This document shows, in pieces, positions 50,453 through 60,170 of a stretch of 64,000 nt of DNA (its first letter is position 1; each line of letters opens with the position of its first letter). The DNA is from Paenibacillus rubinfantis (GTDB lineage: Bacteria > Bacillota > Bacilli > Paenibacillales > Paenibacillaceae): positions 248,001 to 312,000 of the forward strand of contig NZ_LN909064.1 of NCBI RefSeq assembly GCF_001486505.1, read 5' to 3'. The notes under the pieces were generated by a model that had not been told where the DNA came from, searched no databases, and was given only the letters and a program-made list of their open reading frames with translations. The position numbers were made by a program, and so were the translations under genes.

Positions 50453-52033
50453 TTACCGGAAAGAAGTCATCAAGCCCTGCAACAGTGTCCGTACATCGTA
50501 CTGGTATTGATTGATCGGCGCGATCGGCTTGTTCAACCCCAATAGGCCATATACCGCCATGCGGGCGGCACGGACGGAATATTCTTCGGTGAAAACGACA
50601 TCGTCCGGAATTTCGCAGAATTGACTAATAAACGCTAAGTTCGTGGAGCCGTCCGGAATGACCCTCGGCCGATCTTCGATCGCTCTAGGCATGAACTGTG
50701 AGGTGATGAACGGCATCATACATGGAATACAGTTGGCGGTAGAGAGGATCGCCTCCATGTCTTCTTCAAAGTGGAGATGGTGCAGCAATTCGGTGAGAAT
50801 CTCCTCGCCGGTACACTCGGACATTTTTTTAGGCACGTAATCCCCAACGCGATCCGGGAATAATCCGTATCCCCAGAAGACTTTCACATGCTCCGGTTGA
50901 TTGCGGAAATGCGGCTGATGAGCCAGCACGATGGACATGAACCAGCTTGAATCCTTAAAGGTCACCAGTGCACCGGTTCCCGCCTTGTTGCGGGAAAAAG
51001 CTTCCATCCGGTCAAAAAACCGCGAGTCCTGACAAGTCACCGTAAACGATTCCCATTTGGACTCATCGATATGATCGTCGAAGGAGGAAGGACAACCAAG
51101 GTTGGTTTTTTTGGCGGCAATCCGCTCCCATAACTGCCAAGAGCTTCCCTTGCCGTTCAGCTTCGGCGCTGTGCTCATGGAGCCTAGGCTGTAGCCCTCC
51201 GTCATTGAACCGTTGGTGACGATCACCAGATCCCCTTCACCCAAATCCAGGAATTGCGGCTCTCCGTCCTTCAGATAGTGCATTCGCGTCACCGTGATCC
51301 CCTCGCCTTCGCGGAAGTCTAGATCCGTGACCGTGCATTTCAGTGAAAAGTCTACGCCGTGCCCCTCCAAATAGGTTTGCAGCGGGAGAATGATCGAGTC
51401 GTATTGGTTATAAGGCGTGCGGGTAACTCCCTCCAGCGTGTGGATGCGCGGGAATTCATGCATAAACCGGAGCATGTATCTTTTAAACTCTACGGCGCTG
51501 TGCCAAGGCTGGAAGGCAAAGGTGGTTGCCCACATGTACCAGAAATTCGTTTGGAAAAAATGCGGGCCAAACCAGTCATTGATCCGCGCTTTGCCCATTT
51601 TCTCTTCCGGGGTCATGATCAGCTTGACCATGGCCATACGGTCCGCCATATCAAAGCCCATGGAGGTCACGTCCTCCACTTGGCCGTCGCGGTTTACTAA
51701 CCGGGCGTTGGAATGGGTCGGGTGGGCGGTATCAAACGCGATGATCTCATCCCGAACCGAAAGCCCCGGGTGGTCTACGGAAGGGATGGAACGCAGCAAA
51801 TCCCAGGTATTTTCATACGTCTCATCATTCAGCATCCGGCCACCGCGGATCACATACCCGCGCTCACCGTCTCCGGCACCGTCGTTACTGCCGCCCAGCA
51901 CCTTCATTTCCTCCAACACATGAATATTTTGGCCAGGAAAATTGCAGTCCCGAATCAGGAATGCGGCCCCCGCCAGCGAAGCGATTCCTCCGCCAACAAA
52001 ATAAACGTGATTCGTATGACGATCTGCAGACAT
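50453..52033 (-). CDS. ohyA: Oleate hydratase
   Basis: This is a 526-residue FAD-dependent hydratase (myosin-cross-reactive antigen family). ATG 52033 follows TTTGGAGGCG; the frame runs to 52096 without such a site. 'VYFVGGGIASLAGAAFLIRD' is the dinucleotide motif. 'GGSNDGAGDGERGYVIRGGRML' (split block), 'FFQTNFWYMWATTFAFQPWHSA' (split), 'GSMTEGYSLGSM' and 'DRVGDYVPKKM' are family signatures. It adds water to the cis-9 double bond of unsaturated fatty acids such as oleic acid, giving 10-hydroxy products, and can protect from host or environmental fatty acids. The upstream TetR gene on the same strand is its probable regulator. Confidence 0.95.
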   Translation of the reverse strand: MSADRHTNHVYFVGGGIASLAGAAFLIRDCNFPGQNIHVLEEMKVLGGSNDGAGDGERGYVIRGGRMLNDETYENTWDLLRSIPSVDHPGLSVRDEIIAFDTAHPTHSNARLVNRDGQVEDVTSMGFDMADRMAMVKLIMTPEEKMGKARINDWFGPHFFQTNFWYMWATTFAFQPWHSAVEFKRYMLRFMHEFPRIHTLEGVTRTPYNQYDSIILPLQTYLEGHGVDFSLKCTVTDLDFREGEGITVTRMHYLKDGEPQFLDLGEGDLVIVTNGSMTEGYSLGSMSTAPKLNGKGSSWQLWERIAAKKTNLGCPSSFDDHIDESKWESFTVTCQDSRFFDRMEAFSRNKAGTGALVTFKDSSWFMSIVLAHQPHFRNQPEHVKVFWGYGLFPDRVGDYVPKKMSECTGEEILTELLHHLHFEEDMEAILSTANCIPCMMPFITSQFMPRAIEDRPRVIPDGSTNLAFISQFCEIPDDVVFTEEYSVRAARMAVYGLLGLNKPIAPINQYQYDVRTLLQGLMTSFR

Positions 52034-52123
52034 AACTTTCGCCTCCAAAGAATGTGATGAATGGAACAATCTTAATGTAATCTGTCTTTGGAGCAAACGA
52101 AATCAACAATGCAGCACGCCTGT

Positions 52124-52154
52124 ATAAAAAAACGACACTCCTCAAGGAGTGTCT
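52124..52154 (-). terminator. Intrinsic terminator between tetR and ohyA
   Basis: On the minus strand AGACACTCCTTGAGGAGTGTC forms an 8-9-bp hairpin followed by GTTTTTTT. The hydratase therefore probably has its own promoter. Confidence 0.85.
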
Positions 52155-52206
52155 AGGAATCCGACGGAAAAAGCCAGGTTTTGCGCCGCTGAAAGTCTTC
52201 TTATCT

Positions 52207-52797
52207 TCACTTCTGTAAAACGGGCGGTCGCTTGGCTTTGTATTCATACCGCTGCAATGCTTGCTCGAAATGACCATCCACCAATTCGCTGAGCTTAACA
52301 ATGAGGGTCTCCGGGGGCTCCTTCATTCCGTCCCGCATCCAGCTGATGATCAGCCCGGTAAACGCCAGCGTATAAAAGTTGGCCAAGAACCGTTGATCCT
52401 CCGCATCCACGTGCATCCCCGCGGACACTTCTTCAACCACACCCATGACCAGGCTATTTGTTACGTTATATAGGTAAGAATCCAGATGGCTGCGCGCCAG
52501 CGAATTCAGGGTGTTCAAACAAAACGCCCGGTTGTCTTCGATGTATTTGAATATTTTTAAGAAGCCGTTGGTCCAAGTCCGATAGCTGCGCTCCCCGGCG
52601 ATGGCATCTACTGCTTCGGTTTGGTAAATCCAGCCGAGCAGCTCGAAAATATCCTGGAAATGATAGTAGAACGTTTGCCGGTTTAATCCGCAATCGTCTA
52701 CGAGATGCTTCACAGTGATTTTGTTCAAGGGAGCAGAAGTCATCCGTTGCTTTAATGCGGCGGCGAGCGCCTTCTTAGTAAGGTGGGAACTAGACAT
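52207..52797 (-). CDS. TetR family transcriptional regulator (dhaS/YxbF-like)
   Basis: This is a 196-residue regulator. ATG 52797 follows AGGTGATTCTC; GTG 52806 lies inside that site. The N-terminal TetR helix-turn-helix is 'ITVKHLVDDCGLNRQTFYYHF' (split family block; HTH with GLNRQTFYYHF near residues 35-45). An all-helical ligand domain follows, with a C-terminal TetR_C-like part ('GLIISWMRDGMKEPPETL'). Its position upstream of oleate hydratase suggests it senses fatty acids or their CoA derivatives; that is inference. Confidence 0.92.
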   Translation of the reverse strand: MSSSHLTKKALAAALKQRMTSAPLNKITVKHLVDDCGLNRQTFYYHFQDIFELLGWIYQTEAVDAIAGERSYRTWTNGFLKIFKYIEDNRAFCLNTLNSLARSHLDSYLYNVTNSLVMGVVEEVSAGMHVDAEDQRFLANFYTLAFTGLIISWMRDGMKEPPETLIVKLSELVDGHFEQALQRYEYKAKRPPVLQK

Positions 52798-52869
52798 GAG
52801 AATCACCTGCTTATGGTAAAAATAGGTGGATCATCCTGTCTTCATTATACTCCCGCTTAGGGCAGCCTT

Positions 52870-52908
52870 CAAAAAGGTAACCCCCGCCCAATCGATAGCG
52901 GAGGTTTA
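52870..52908 (-). terminator. Terminator of the gguA-gguB unit
   Basis: On the minus strand AACCTCCGC (52907-52899) pairs with GCGGGGGTT (52887-52879), followed by ACCTTTTTG. Confidence 0.75.
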
Positions 52909-52923
52909 GGCAAGGTCTTAGGA

Positions 52924-54087
52924 TTAACTCGTCTTCGACTTATTGTAAATATCGAAGGCGACGGCGAGCAGCAGGACCAGCCCTTTGATGCCTTGCTGCC
53001 AATCGACCCCAAGTCCGATCAGCGACATGCCATTGTTCATCACGCCCATCACCAGGCCGCCAATGATGGCGCCGATGACGGTGCCGATGCCGCCGGAGGC
53101 AGAGGCACCGCCGATAAAGCACGCCGCGATCGCATCGAGCTCAAAGTTCGTTCCAGCCTTCGGCGTAGCCGAGTTGAGGCGTGCGGCGAAGATCAGACCG
53201 GATAGTGCGGCCAGGGCGCCCATGTTAACGAAGACCCAGAACGTTACCTTATTGGTTTTGACACCGGACAGCTTGGCGGCCTTCTCATTGCCTCCAAGCG
53301 CGTAGATATGGCGGCCGGCCACCATTCGGTTCATAACGAATGAGTAAATGACAATCAAGAAGAATAGGATGATCAGGATGTTCGGCAGCCCATTGTAGGT
53401 TGCCAGCACAAAGGTAAAGATGTTGATGACGGCAACGAGTAACACGAGCTTTGTAACGAACACCCAAATCGGCGCGACCTCAAACTGATATTTGAGCTGA
53501 GTCCGCCGCTCCCTCCATTCCTGCCAAATGAGGAGAAGGGAGAGAGCCAGACCCAGCAGAATCGTCAGGGTATGAAGGCTGCCGCCGCCAAACCAGTCGG
53601 GAATGAAGCCGGAGCTGATGCGTTGGAACGATTTCGGGAATGGCGCGATCGACTGGCCGCCAAGCACAATCATCGTTAAGCCCCGGAACAGCAGCATCCC
53701 GGCCAACGTAACGATAAAGGCGGGGATTTTCACATAAGCGACCCAAAATCCTTGCCAGGCGCCAATAAGTCCGCCAATCACCAGCGAGATGATGATGGCA
53801 AGGAACGTAGGCAACTGAAGCTCCACCATCATGATGGCGGCCAAAGCTCCGATAAAGGCGGCGATGGAGCCGACGGACAAATCGATATGTCCGGTGATGA
53901 TCACAAGCACCATCCCGATGGCTAGCACCAGGATGTAACTGTTTTGCAGGATTAGATTCGTAATATTCAATGGCTTCAGCAGGATGCCGCCCGTCAAAAT
54001 TTGAAACAGCGCCGTGATGAAGATCAAGGCGATAATCATGCCGTACTGACGTATGTTTTTTCTGAAAAGTTCGCTAACCGCTTGCAT
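52924..54087 (-). CDS. gguB: Monosaccharide ABC transporter permease (XylH/GguB type)
   Basis: This is a 387-residue permease with about ten transmembrane helices. 'LVLAIGMVLVIITGHIDLSVGS' is the carbohydrate-uptake (CUT2) signature. 'KIPAFIVTLAGMLLFRGLT' and 'YALGGNEKAAKLSGV' are typical. 'AIAACFIGGASASGGIGTVIGAIIGGLVMGVMNNGM' (split block) is the XylH/GguB end. It forms the membrane channel for a monosaccharide (xylose, galactose, arabinose or similar) supplied by the ChvE-like protein and powered by the ATPase gene four bases upstream. ATG 54087 follows GGGGGT. Confidence 0.93.
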   Translation of the reverse strand: MQAVSELFRKNIRQYGMIIALIFITALFQILTGGILLKPLNITNLILQNSYILVLAIGMVLVIITGHIDLSVGSIAAFIGALAAIMMVELQLPTFLAIIISLVIGGLIGAWQGFWVAYVKIPAFIVTLAGMLLFRGLTMIVLGGQSIAPFPKSFQRISSGFIPDWFGGGSLHTLTILLGLALSLLLIWQEWRERRTQLKYQFEVAPIWVFVTKLVLLVAVINIFTFVLATYNGLPNILIILFFLIVIYSFVMNRMVAGRHIYALGGNEKAAKLSGVKTNKVTFWVFVNMGALAALSGLIFAARLNSATPKAGTNFELDAIAACFIGGASASGGIGTVIGAIIGGLVMGVMNNGMSLIGLGVDWQQGIKGLVLLLAVAFDIYNKSKTS

Positions 54088-54091
54088 CGGT

Positions 54092-55630
54092 CTACCCCCT
54101 GCCTCGAGTCATGGATTTCATCAGTACTTCCTGGGTGGCGTCCTCGCGCTTGACTTCCCCGGTAATCCGGCCTTCGCTCATGACGTAGATGCGGTCGCAC
54201 ATCCCAAGAATCTCTGGCAGCTCCGAGGAGATAAACAATATACCCTTGCCCTCGTCCGCCAGTTGATTGACGATCGAATAAATTTCGTATTTGGCTCCAA
54301 CATCAATGCCGCGTGTCGGCTCATCGAGAATCAAGATTTCCGGCTGTGCGTAGATCCACTTGCTGAGGACGACCTTCTGTTGATTGCCGCCGCTCAGGTT
54401 GACCGTTTTCTGCAAAATGCTGGGCGTTTTAATGTTTAGCTTGCTCCGGTATTCCTCCGCGACCAGCACTTCCTCCCGTTCATTAATGACGCCGCGGCGG
54501 GACAGCTTCTTTAAAGAAGCCAGCGAGATGTTGCGTTTAATATCGTCGATCAAAACTAAGCCGTATTGCTTGCGGTCTTCGGTGACATAAGCGACGCCAT
54601 GTTGAATCGCCTGGCTGATGTCGTGAAACCGCACCTCTTTGCCGTGCAGGAACAGCTGACCTTTAATATGGCGACCATAGGATCGACCAAATAAGCTCAT
54701 CGCGAGTTCGGTTCGGCCTGCACCCATCAAGCCGGCGATCCCAACGATCTCCCCGCGCCGGATATTGAGGTGAATATTGTCCAGCACTTTACGCTCGTCT
54801 TGCTGCGGGTGGGTTGCCTCCCAACCCCGCACTTCAAAGATCACCTCACCGATCCGGGGAACCCGCTCCGGATAACGATGGGTGAGATCGCGGCCCACCA
54901 TCCCCTTGATGATGTGATCCTCGGTCACCTGATCGGCTTTCGTATCCAACGTCTGAATCGTCCGGCCATCCCGGAGAATGGTGATCGAATCGGCAACTTT
55001 GCTGATTTCGTTTAATTTGTGCGAAATGATGATGGAGGTGATGCCTTGTTTTTTCAGTTCGAGGATTAACTCCAGCAGGTTTTCGCTGTCATTTTCGTTC
55101 AAGGCGGCTGTGGGTTCGTCCAAAATTAACAGTTTGACCTGCTTGGCTAAAGCTTTGGCGATTTCCACTAGCTGCTGCTTGCCGACGCCCAGCTCCAATA
55201 CGCGTGTCGCCGGCGATTCGTTTAAGCCTACTCTTTTCAAGAGCGATTTGGTCTTGACCGTCGTTTCATTCCAATCGATTAGTCCGTGTTTGCTTTGCTC
55301 ATTACCGAGAAAAAGATTCTCCGCGATCGAGAGATAAGGGATCAAGGCCAGCTCCTGATGGATAATGACGATCCCCAGCTGCTCGCTTTCCTTGATGTCC
55401 TTAAATTCGCATACCTTGCCTTCGAACAGGATCTCTCCTTCATAGGAACCATGCGGATAAACACCGCTAAGCACCTTCATCAACGTCGACTTTCCGGCCC
55501 CGTTTTCCCCGCATAAAGCATGGATTTCCCCGGAGGCTACCTTTAGGTTGACATGGCTTAGCGCCTTAACCCCCGGGAAGGTCTTCGTAATGCCCCGCAT
55601 TTCCAAAATCGTATTGCTCACATGTGCCAC
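54092..55630 (-). CDS. gguA: Monosaccharide ABC transporter ATP-binding protein (XylG/GguA type)
   Basis: This is a 512-residue double ATPase of the CUT2 class. The first half has Walker A '[12 protein letters not shown]' and '[16 protein letters not shown]' with '[11 protein letters not shown]'. The second half has the degenerate '[16 protein letters not shown]', signature '[14 protein letters not shown]' and '[16 protein letters not shown]'. That asymmetry is normal for RbsA/XylG-type proteins. It powers the adjacent permease. GTG 55630 is used, with AAAGG nearby; the second GTG at 55621 is an alternative. The 85-base gap to the upstream binding-protein gene carries a large stem-loop. Confidence 0.94.
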   Translation of the reverse strand: MAHVSNTILEMRGITKTFPGVKALSHVNLKVASGEIHALCGENGAGKSTLMKVLSGVYPHGSYEGEILFEGKVCEFKDIKESEQLGIVIIHQELALIPYLSIAENLFLGNEQSKHGLIDWNETTVKTKSLLKRVGLNESPATRVLELGVGKQQLVEIAKALAKQVKLLILDEPTAALNENDSENLLELILELKKQGITSIIISHKLNEISKVADSITILRDGRTIQTLDTKADQVTEDHIIKGMVGRDLTHRYPERVPRIGEVIFEVRGWEATHPQQDERKVLDNIHLNIRRGEIVGIAGLMGAGRTELAMSLFGRSYGRHIKGQLFLHGKEVRFHDISQAIQHGVAYVTEDRKQYGLVLIDDIKRNISLASLKKLSRRGVINEREEVLVAEEYRSKLNIKTPSILQKTVNLSGGNQQKVVLSKWIYAQPEILILDEPTRGIDVGAKYEIYSIVNQLADEGKGILFISSELPEILGMCDRIYVMSEGRITGEVKREDATQEVLMKSMTRGRG

Positions 55631-55651
55631 CTGGCCTTTCGCTCACGGGAA

Positions 55652-55695
55652 GCGGATAGCGACGGTCGCCCGAATCCGCGTCCGCCGCTATGCGG
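55652..55695 (-). other. Intercistronic stem-loop between chvE and gguA
   Basis: GCGGATAGCGACGG (55653-55666) pairs imperfectly with TCCGCCGCTATGCGG (55681-55695). There is no T run, so it is more like an mRNA-stabilising or attenuating hairpin that raises binding-protein level relative to ATPase and permease. Confidence 0.5.
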
Positions 55696-55715
55696 TTACC
55701 CTAAGTTAATGAGGA

Positions 55716-56810
55716 TTAGAGTCCCAGATCTTCCTTGGAGTAGTAGCCGGTGTCGACGAGCGCCGGTTCAACGTTGTCCTTGTCGACCGAAACCGGTTCA
55801 AGCAGGTAAGAAGGAACAACCTTGACGCCGTTATCGTAGGTTTTCGTGTCGTTAACTTCGGCTTCCGTGCCTTCCAGAATGCTTTGAACCATGGAGACCG
55901 CTTTTTTCGCCAACTCGCGTGTATCCTTAAAGACGGTTTGCGTTTGCTCTCCAGCAAGGATCGATTTGACCGATGCCAGCTCGGCATCCTGGCCGGTTAC
56001 GATCGGCATCGCTTTGCTTCCGGAGCCGTAGCCCACGCCTTTAAGCGAGGACAGAATGCCGATACTGATGCCGTCATATGGGGAAAGCACGGCGTCCAGA
56101 TTCTCCGTGGAATAATGAGCGCTCAGTAAGTTATCCATGCGGGCCTGAGCGGTAGCGCCATCCCAACGCAGCGTGGCGATTTGTTCCATTTTGGTTTGTC
56201 CGCTGCGTACGACAAGCTTGCCGGAATCGATGTACGGCTGCAGTACGGACATGGCACCGTCATAGAAGAAGTAGGCATTGTTATCGTCCGGAGAGCCCCC
56301 GAACAGCTCGATATTAAACGGGCCTTTGCCTTCTGTAAGTCCGAGCTTTTCTTCAATATAGGAGGCCTGCTGTACGCCAACCTTGAAGTTATCGAAGGTG
56401 GCGTAGTAGTCAACGTACTCGCTGTTCATGATCAGCCGGTCGTAGGCGACGACTTGAATGCCCTGGTCATGGGCTTTTTGCAGAACGTCAGTTAGTGCGC
56501 CGCCGTCGATGGCAGCAATAACGAGGACCTTCACGCCCTTGGTGATCATGTTTTCGATTTGCGACACCTGGTTTTCGATGACGTCTTCTCCGTATTGCAG
56601 GTCTGTGCCATAGCCGAGGGCCTTAAACTCCTTGACCATGTTGTTTCCGTCGTTTACCCAGCGTTCGGACGATTTCGTTGGCATGGCAATACCGATCGTT
56701 CCTTTCTCACCATTGCCCGATCCGCTGCTGCTGTCGTTTCCTCCGTTGGCGCAAGCCGCGAGGGCGAATACCATCGCCAAAGCAAGTAAAATGGCCGTTA
56801 CCTTCTTCAA
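55716..56810 (-). CDS. chvE: Sugar-binding lipoprotein (ChvE/XylF type)
   Basis: This is a 364-residue periplasmic-type binding protein. The TTG start at 56810 follows GGGGGAATCAAC. The signal '[22 protein letters not shown]' has a lipobox (LAAC), so Cys19 is lipidated. '[19 protein letters not shown]', '[20 protein letters not shown]', '[22 protein letters not shown]' (split block) and '[25 protein letters not shown]' (split) are hallmarks of ChvE and related aldose-binding proteins. It captures a monosaccharide for the permease and ATPase downstream. A cre site lies 25-39 bases before the start. Its promoter probably depends on the YesN-type regulator encoded upstream. Confidence 0.94.
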   Translation of the reverse strand: MKKVTAILLALAMVFALAACANGGNDSSSGSGNGEKGTIGIAMPTKSSERWVNDGNNMVKEFKALGYGTDLQYGEDVIENQVSQIENMITKGVKVLVIAAIDGGALTDVLQKAHDQGIQVVAYDRLIMNSEYVDYYATFDNFKVGVQQASYIEEKLGLTEGKGPFNIELFGGSPDDNNAYFFYDGAMSVLQPYIDSGKLVVRSGQTKMEQIATLRWDGATAQARMDNLLSAHYSTENLDAVLSPYDGISIGILSSLKGVGYGSGSKAMPIVTGQDAELASVKSILAGEQTQTVFKDTRELAKKAVSMVQSILEGTEAEVNDTKTYDNGVKVVPSYLLEPVSVDKDNVEPALVDTGYYSKEDLGL

Positions 56811-56834
56811 AGTTGATTCCCCCTATACTTAAAA

Positions 56835-56849
56835 TGAATGCGTTTACAG
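56835..56849 (-). promoter_or_regulatory. cre (CcpA) site upstream of chvE
   Basis: The minus strand reads CTGTAAACGCATTCA, matching WTGNAARCGNWWWCA at 14 of 15 positions (the first base differs). A TGCTATACT extended -10-like sequence lies just upstream, so CcpA would act as a roadblock. Confidence 0.65.
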
Positions 56850-56975
56850 ATCGGAGTATAGCAAGCGAAGGGGGCGGTCGTATTTACAGTGGATTGACTC
56901 TTTTTATAAAAATCGAACCTTTGTGGGAGGGCTGATTCAGAGATGGGGGCCTATGAAGGGAGGCGAAAAAATGCA

Positions 56976-57001
56976 CAAAAAAGGGGGAGAAATACTCCCC
57001 C
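56976..57001 (-). terminator. Terminator after the response regulator gene
   Basis: On the minus strand GGGGGAG-TATTT-CTCCCCC begins inside the stop codon region and is followed by TTTTTT. It separates the regulators from the transporter. Confidence 0.85.
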
Positions 57002-58233
57002 TAAGCATCTTCATGTTCAAACGCACCTTTGCGGTATTGCAATGGAGAAAGGCCGGTGGCGCGCTTGAACGCCGTGCTGAAATAGTGTTGGGTTTCGTAG
57101 CCGACTTGTTCGGCAATTTCTCCGATCGTCAAGTCGGTGGCGATTAATAGGCGGGTCGCCCGACGGATGCGGAGCTGCGTCAAATAGCTATTAAACGTAG
57201 TGCCCAGCTCCTGTTTGATCATGCGGCTTAAATAAGCCGGGGAAGATTGCAGGGCGTGCGCCATCGCTTCCAGCGTTAGCCCGCTGTCGCCGAAATGCTC
57301 CAGCATAAATTGCTTGGCCCGGCGCACCAACGGGGAAACAGCGTTCTCCTTGTTTACGGCGGACTTCGCTTTCCGGTATACGGAGGGAAGCTCCAGCACG
57401 TCACGAGCGCCCTCGGCCAAGTACACCTCGGCAGCGATCTTTAAGTGGGTGCGCACCAAGGTTTCAATACGGTGAAAATCGGCTTCAGCTTCCAACCCCC
57501 ACAGCAGGATAACAATCAGTCCGAAGGGGTCGCGGAAGATCGCCCGGGGGTAGGGGGCGAGCACCTCGGCAGCGATATTCTCCACCGCATATCCATAAAG
57601 CTGCCGTTCCTCCTCTTTGTATAAAGCGGGGGAACCAGCGGGCTCAGGCAATCGGATCACGCCCAGCCAATCCGGGCAGGCGTCCGGCAGTTGCAAGAAC
57701 CGCAGCTGTTCGGAGATTTCAGCGGCCGTCATGCCCCCGTCCAGCCATTGCTGGCCAAATCGCTCCCTTAGGAGCGGATAACTACGGGAAATTTGCTGCG
57801 AAGCCTGCTGCCATTGCTGCTGTTTGGACGCTTCTTCCTCCAGCTCTCCGCGCACCTGCCGCAGGACCTTCTCTAACTGTACGGGATTGGCCGGTTTCAG
57901 GATGTAATCCTTAACCTGAAGACGGATCGCCTTTTGTGCGTACGCAAACTCGTCATGGCCCGTGATGATGATAATCTTACAATCCGGCAGCCGCTCGCGC
58001 ACCTGCTTCATCAATTCGATCCCGTCCATGATCGGCATGTTGAGATCAACCAACATGATGTGAACGTCGTGCTGGATCGCCTTCTCCAGCGCCTCCTCGC
58101 CATCCTCGGCTTCAGCTACTACCGTAAGGCGTAAGCTCTCCCAGTCCACGCTATCGCGAATCCCTTCGCGAATAATACACTCATCGTCGGCGATGAGCAC
58201 CCTCCAACGAGTTTCTGAGTAGGTTCCACTCAT
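57001..58233 (-). CDS. AraC-type response regulator (YesN family)
   Basis: This is a 410-residue protein. The receiver domain covers residues about 10-130: 'RVLIADDECIIREGIR', phospho-acceptor Asp in 'HIMLVDLNMPIMDG', and Lys in 'YILKPANP'. A long middle region is followed by the C-terminal AraC domain at about 305-405 ('SGLTLEAMAHALQSSPAYLSRMIK' and 'DLTIGEIAEQVGYETQHYFSTAFKRATG' blocks). ATG 58233 overlaps the kinase stop (ATGA). It should be phosphorylated by that kinase and activate the chvE-gguAB operon just downstream, as YesN-type regulators do for xylose transport in clostridia. Confidence 0.93.
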   Translation of the reverse strand: MSGTYSETRWRVLIADDECIIREGIRDSVDWESLRLTVVAEAEDGEEALEKAIQHDVHIMLVDLNMPIMDGIELMKQVRERLPDCKIIIITGHDEFAYAQKAIRLQVKDYILKPANPVQLEKVLRQVRGELEEEASKQQQWQQASQQISRSYPLLRERFGQQWLDGGMTAAEISEQLRFLQLPDACPDWLGVIRLPEPAGSPALYKEEERQLYGYAVENIAAEVLAPYPRAIFRDPFGLIVILLWGLEAEADFHRIETLVRTHLKIAAEVYLAEGARDVLELPSVYRKAKSAVNKENAVSPLVRRAKQFMLEHFGDSGLTLEAMAHALQSSPAYLSRMIKQELGTTFNSYLTQLRIRRATRLLIATDLTIGEIAEQVGYETQHYFSTAFKRATGLSPLQYRKGAFEHEDA

Positions 58234-60170
58234 GATTCCATCCTCCCAAGGCGCGTTTGTTCCTCCCGAATGATCGGGTGGGTGACAGTAACTACGGTTC
58301 CTCGGCCTTCCTCACTTTGGATCGTCAGGCCATATTTCGGGCCAAAGGTTAACGCGATCCGAGCTTGCACATTCAGCATCCCGTATCCCTGTCCGCCTTC
58401 GCCAGCAGGGGATACACCTGCCGCGGTTGGTTCGGCTCCCTTTTCCCGGCCATCCGTGGTGCCTGCGGCCTGCAGTTCTTTTTGCAGCCGGGCTAGTTGA
58501 TCCCGCGGAATGCCTTTCCCATCATCCCGGATGGTGATCACCAGCATGCCGCTATCTTCGGCGGCTTCAATGACCACGCGGCCCGGCCCCCGGCGTTCCT
58601 TGATGCCATGGTAGATGGCATTTTCCACGATCGGCTGAAGGATCAGCTTCAATACATAGACGCCGCGAATATCCGGTGCGATGTGCAGCGAGTAATCGAG
58701 TTTGCTTTGATAACGGACGTGTTGAATATGCAAGTAACTTCGCACGTGCTCGATTTCATCGTTTAGGGGGATGATGTCATTCCCCTTGCTCAAGCCGATT
58801 CGGAACAGCTTCGACAAAGACTCCGCCATTTCCGCGATGTCCTCCGAGCCGTTGCGGCGGGCCATCCAATGAATCGTATCCAGCGTATTGTACAAAAAAT
58901 GCGGTTTGATATGCGCCTGCAGGCTTCTAAGCTCCGCCTCCCGCTTCTGACGCTCCTGCAGTTCGGTCAGGGAGAGCAGGCGATGGATCTGCTGGAGCAT
59001 GGCGTTGAAGCGGCGGCCAAGCAGACCGATTTCATCAGTACGGTCGCTCCAGTGGCGAATCGTCAAATCGCCGGACTGGGCTTTTTGCATAAAAGAAGCC
59101 AACTGCCCAATCGGCCTCGAAATCGTGTGGGCCAGGTAGAAGGAAGCCGTCATCCCCAGCAAACAGACGATAAACACAAAGCTAACGACGTAAAAACGAA
59201 TTTCCCGCATTTCCGTAGCGGATTCAGCCATGGAAAAGACGCCGACCGTCGTCCAGTTGGTGAACGGCGAATGTCGGTAGATGAACTGCAAATCGCGGCC
59301 GCCCACCCGTTCTGCGTAGGTTCCCGAGGCGTCCTGACCGAGCCGATCCAGCGGAATGCGATTGATGTAGGGGGCTGGCGGTGAATAGATGAGTTCCCCG
59401 TTGCCGTCCACCACCGTGAGATAGCCCGTTTTCCCCAACCGGACGTCCTGCGCGGTCTCGGCAATGACCCGCAGCTTGAGGTCGATTAAGACGACGCCCT
59501 TGACCTGCTGGGTTTCGGGGTCGAGAATCGCCCTTACGGCGGAGACGACTTCACTATCCTTGTAGTTGACATGCGTCGTGACATTACGGCCTCGCGGATG
59601 ACCGATGATTTTGAAGATCCCTTTATTGCGGACCGCCTCTTGGTACCACGCTTCCTGGGTCAGGTTTTCTGAGGTGCGGGCATACATTTCGTTGCTGATA
59701 TATTCGCCGCGGCTGTTGACGATCAGAATGCCTGCGACTTCCGAATACAAGGTGGTGAAGCCCTGCAGGAACTTGCGAATTTCGTAATGATCGGTATCTG
59801 TTGGTGTTGTTGTTCGTGGAGGTGTTTGGACAGACGGTGCCGATAGAACGGGTTCTGCCTCATTGTTGTTTTCGAGAAACTGCAGCACATCCGGGTTAAA
59901 GGAGATGAAGAACGTCATGTTTTGCAAGTTCTCCACATACGTCTCCAACGACCGGTTCACCTTGCCGATTAGCTGCAGCGTATTGCTCGTAATCTGGCGT
60001 TCGATAATGCGGTCAACCGTCCAATTCGTCAGCACGCCTAGCCCGATCGAAGGAAGGATACTGATCAACATAAAGTGGACGATTAGTTTGTAGCGGATGG
60101 GCAAGTTGTTCAGCGAAAAACGACGGATCTCCCAGGACCGCTGACCATATCTATTTCGCATAGTAATCAT
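58230..60170 (-). CDS. Sensor histidine kinase (YesM/LytS type)
   Basis: This is a 646-residue membrane kinase. TM1 is about residues 28-50. A large extracellular Cache-like domain covers about 51-310, TM2 about 318-340 and HAMP about 341-395. The His_kinase domain has 'LKAHIKPHFLYNTLDTIHWMAR' (split; phospho-accepting His in QAHIKPHFLYN). The ATP-binding end is 'LILQPIVENAIYHGIKERRGPG' (split) and 'GQGYGMLNVQARI'. ATG 60170 overlaps the preceding sensor gene by 20 bases; ATG 60161 is an alternative. It forms a three-gene unit with the sugar-binding sensor and the YesN-type regulator. Confidence 0.93.
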   Translation of the reverse strand: MITMRNRYGQRSWEIRRFSLNNLPIRYKLIVHFMLISILPSIGLGVLTNWTVDRIIERQITSNTLQLIGKVNRSLETYVENLQNMTFFISFNPDVLQFLENNNEAEPVLSAPSVQTPPRTTTPTDTDHYEIRKFLQGFTTLYSEVAGILIVNSRGEYISNEMYARTSENLTQEAWYQEAVRNKGIFKIIGHPRGRNVTTHVNYKDSEVVSAVRAILDPETQQVKGVVLIDLKLRVIAETAQDVRLGKTGYLTVVDGNGELIYSPPAPYINRIPLDRLGQDASGTYAERVGGRDLQFIYRHSPFTNWTTVGVFSMAESATEMREIRFYVVSFVFIVCLLGMTASFYLAHTISRPIGQLASFMQKAQSGDLTIRHWSDRTDEIGLLGRRFNAMLQQIHRLLSLTELQERQKREAELRSLQAHIKPHFLYNTLDTIHWMARRNGSEDIAEMAESLSKLFRIGLSKGNDIIPLNDEIEHVRSYLHIQHVRYQSKLDYSLHIAPDIRGVYVLKLILQPIVENAIYHGIKERRGPGRVVIEAAEDSGMLVITIRDDGKGIPRDQLARLQKELQAAGTTDGREKGAEPTAAGVSPAGEGGQGYGMLNVQARIALTFGPKYGLTIQSEEGRGTVVTVTHPIIREEQTRLGRMES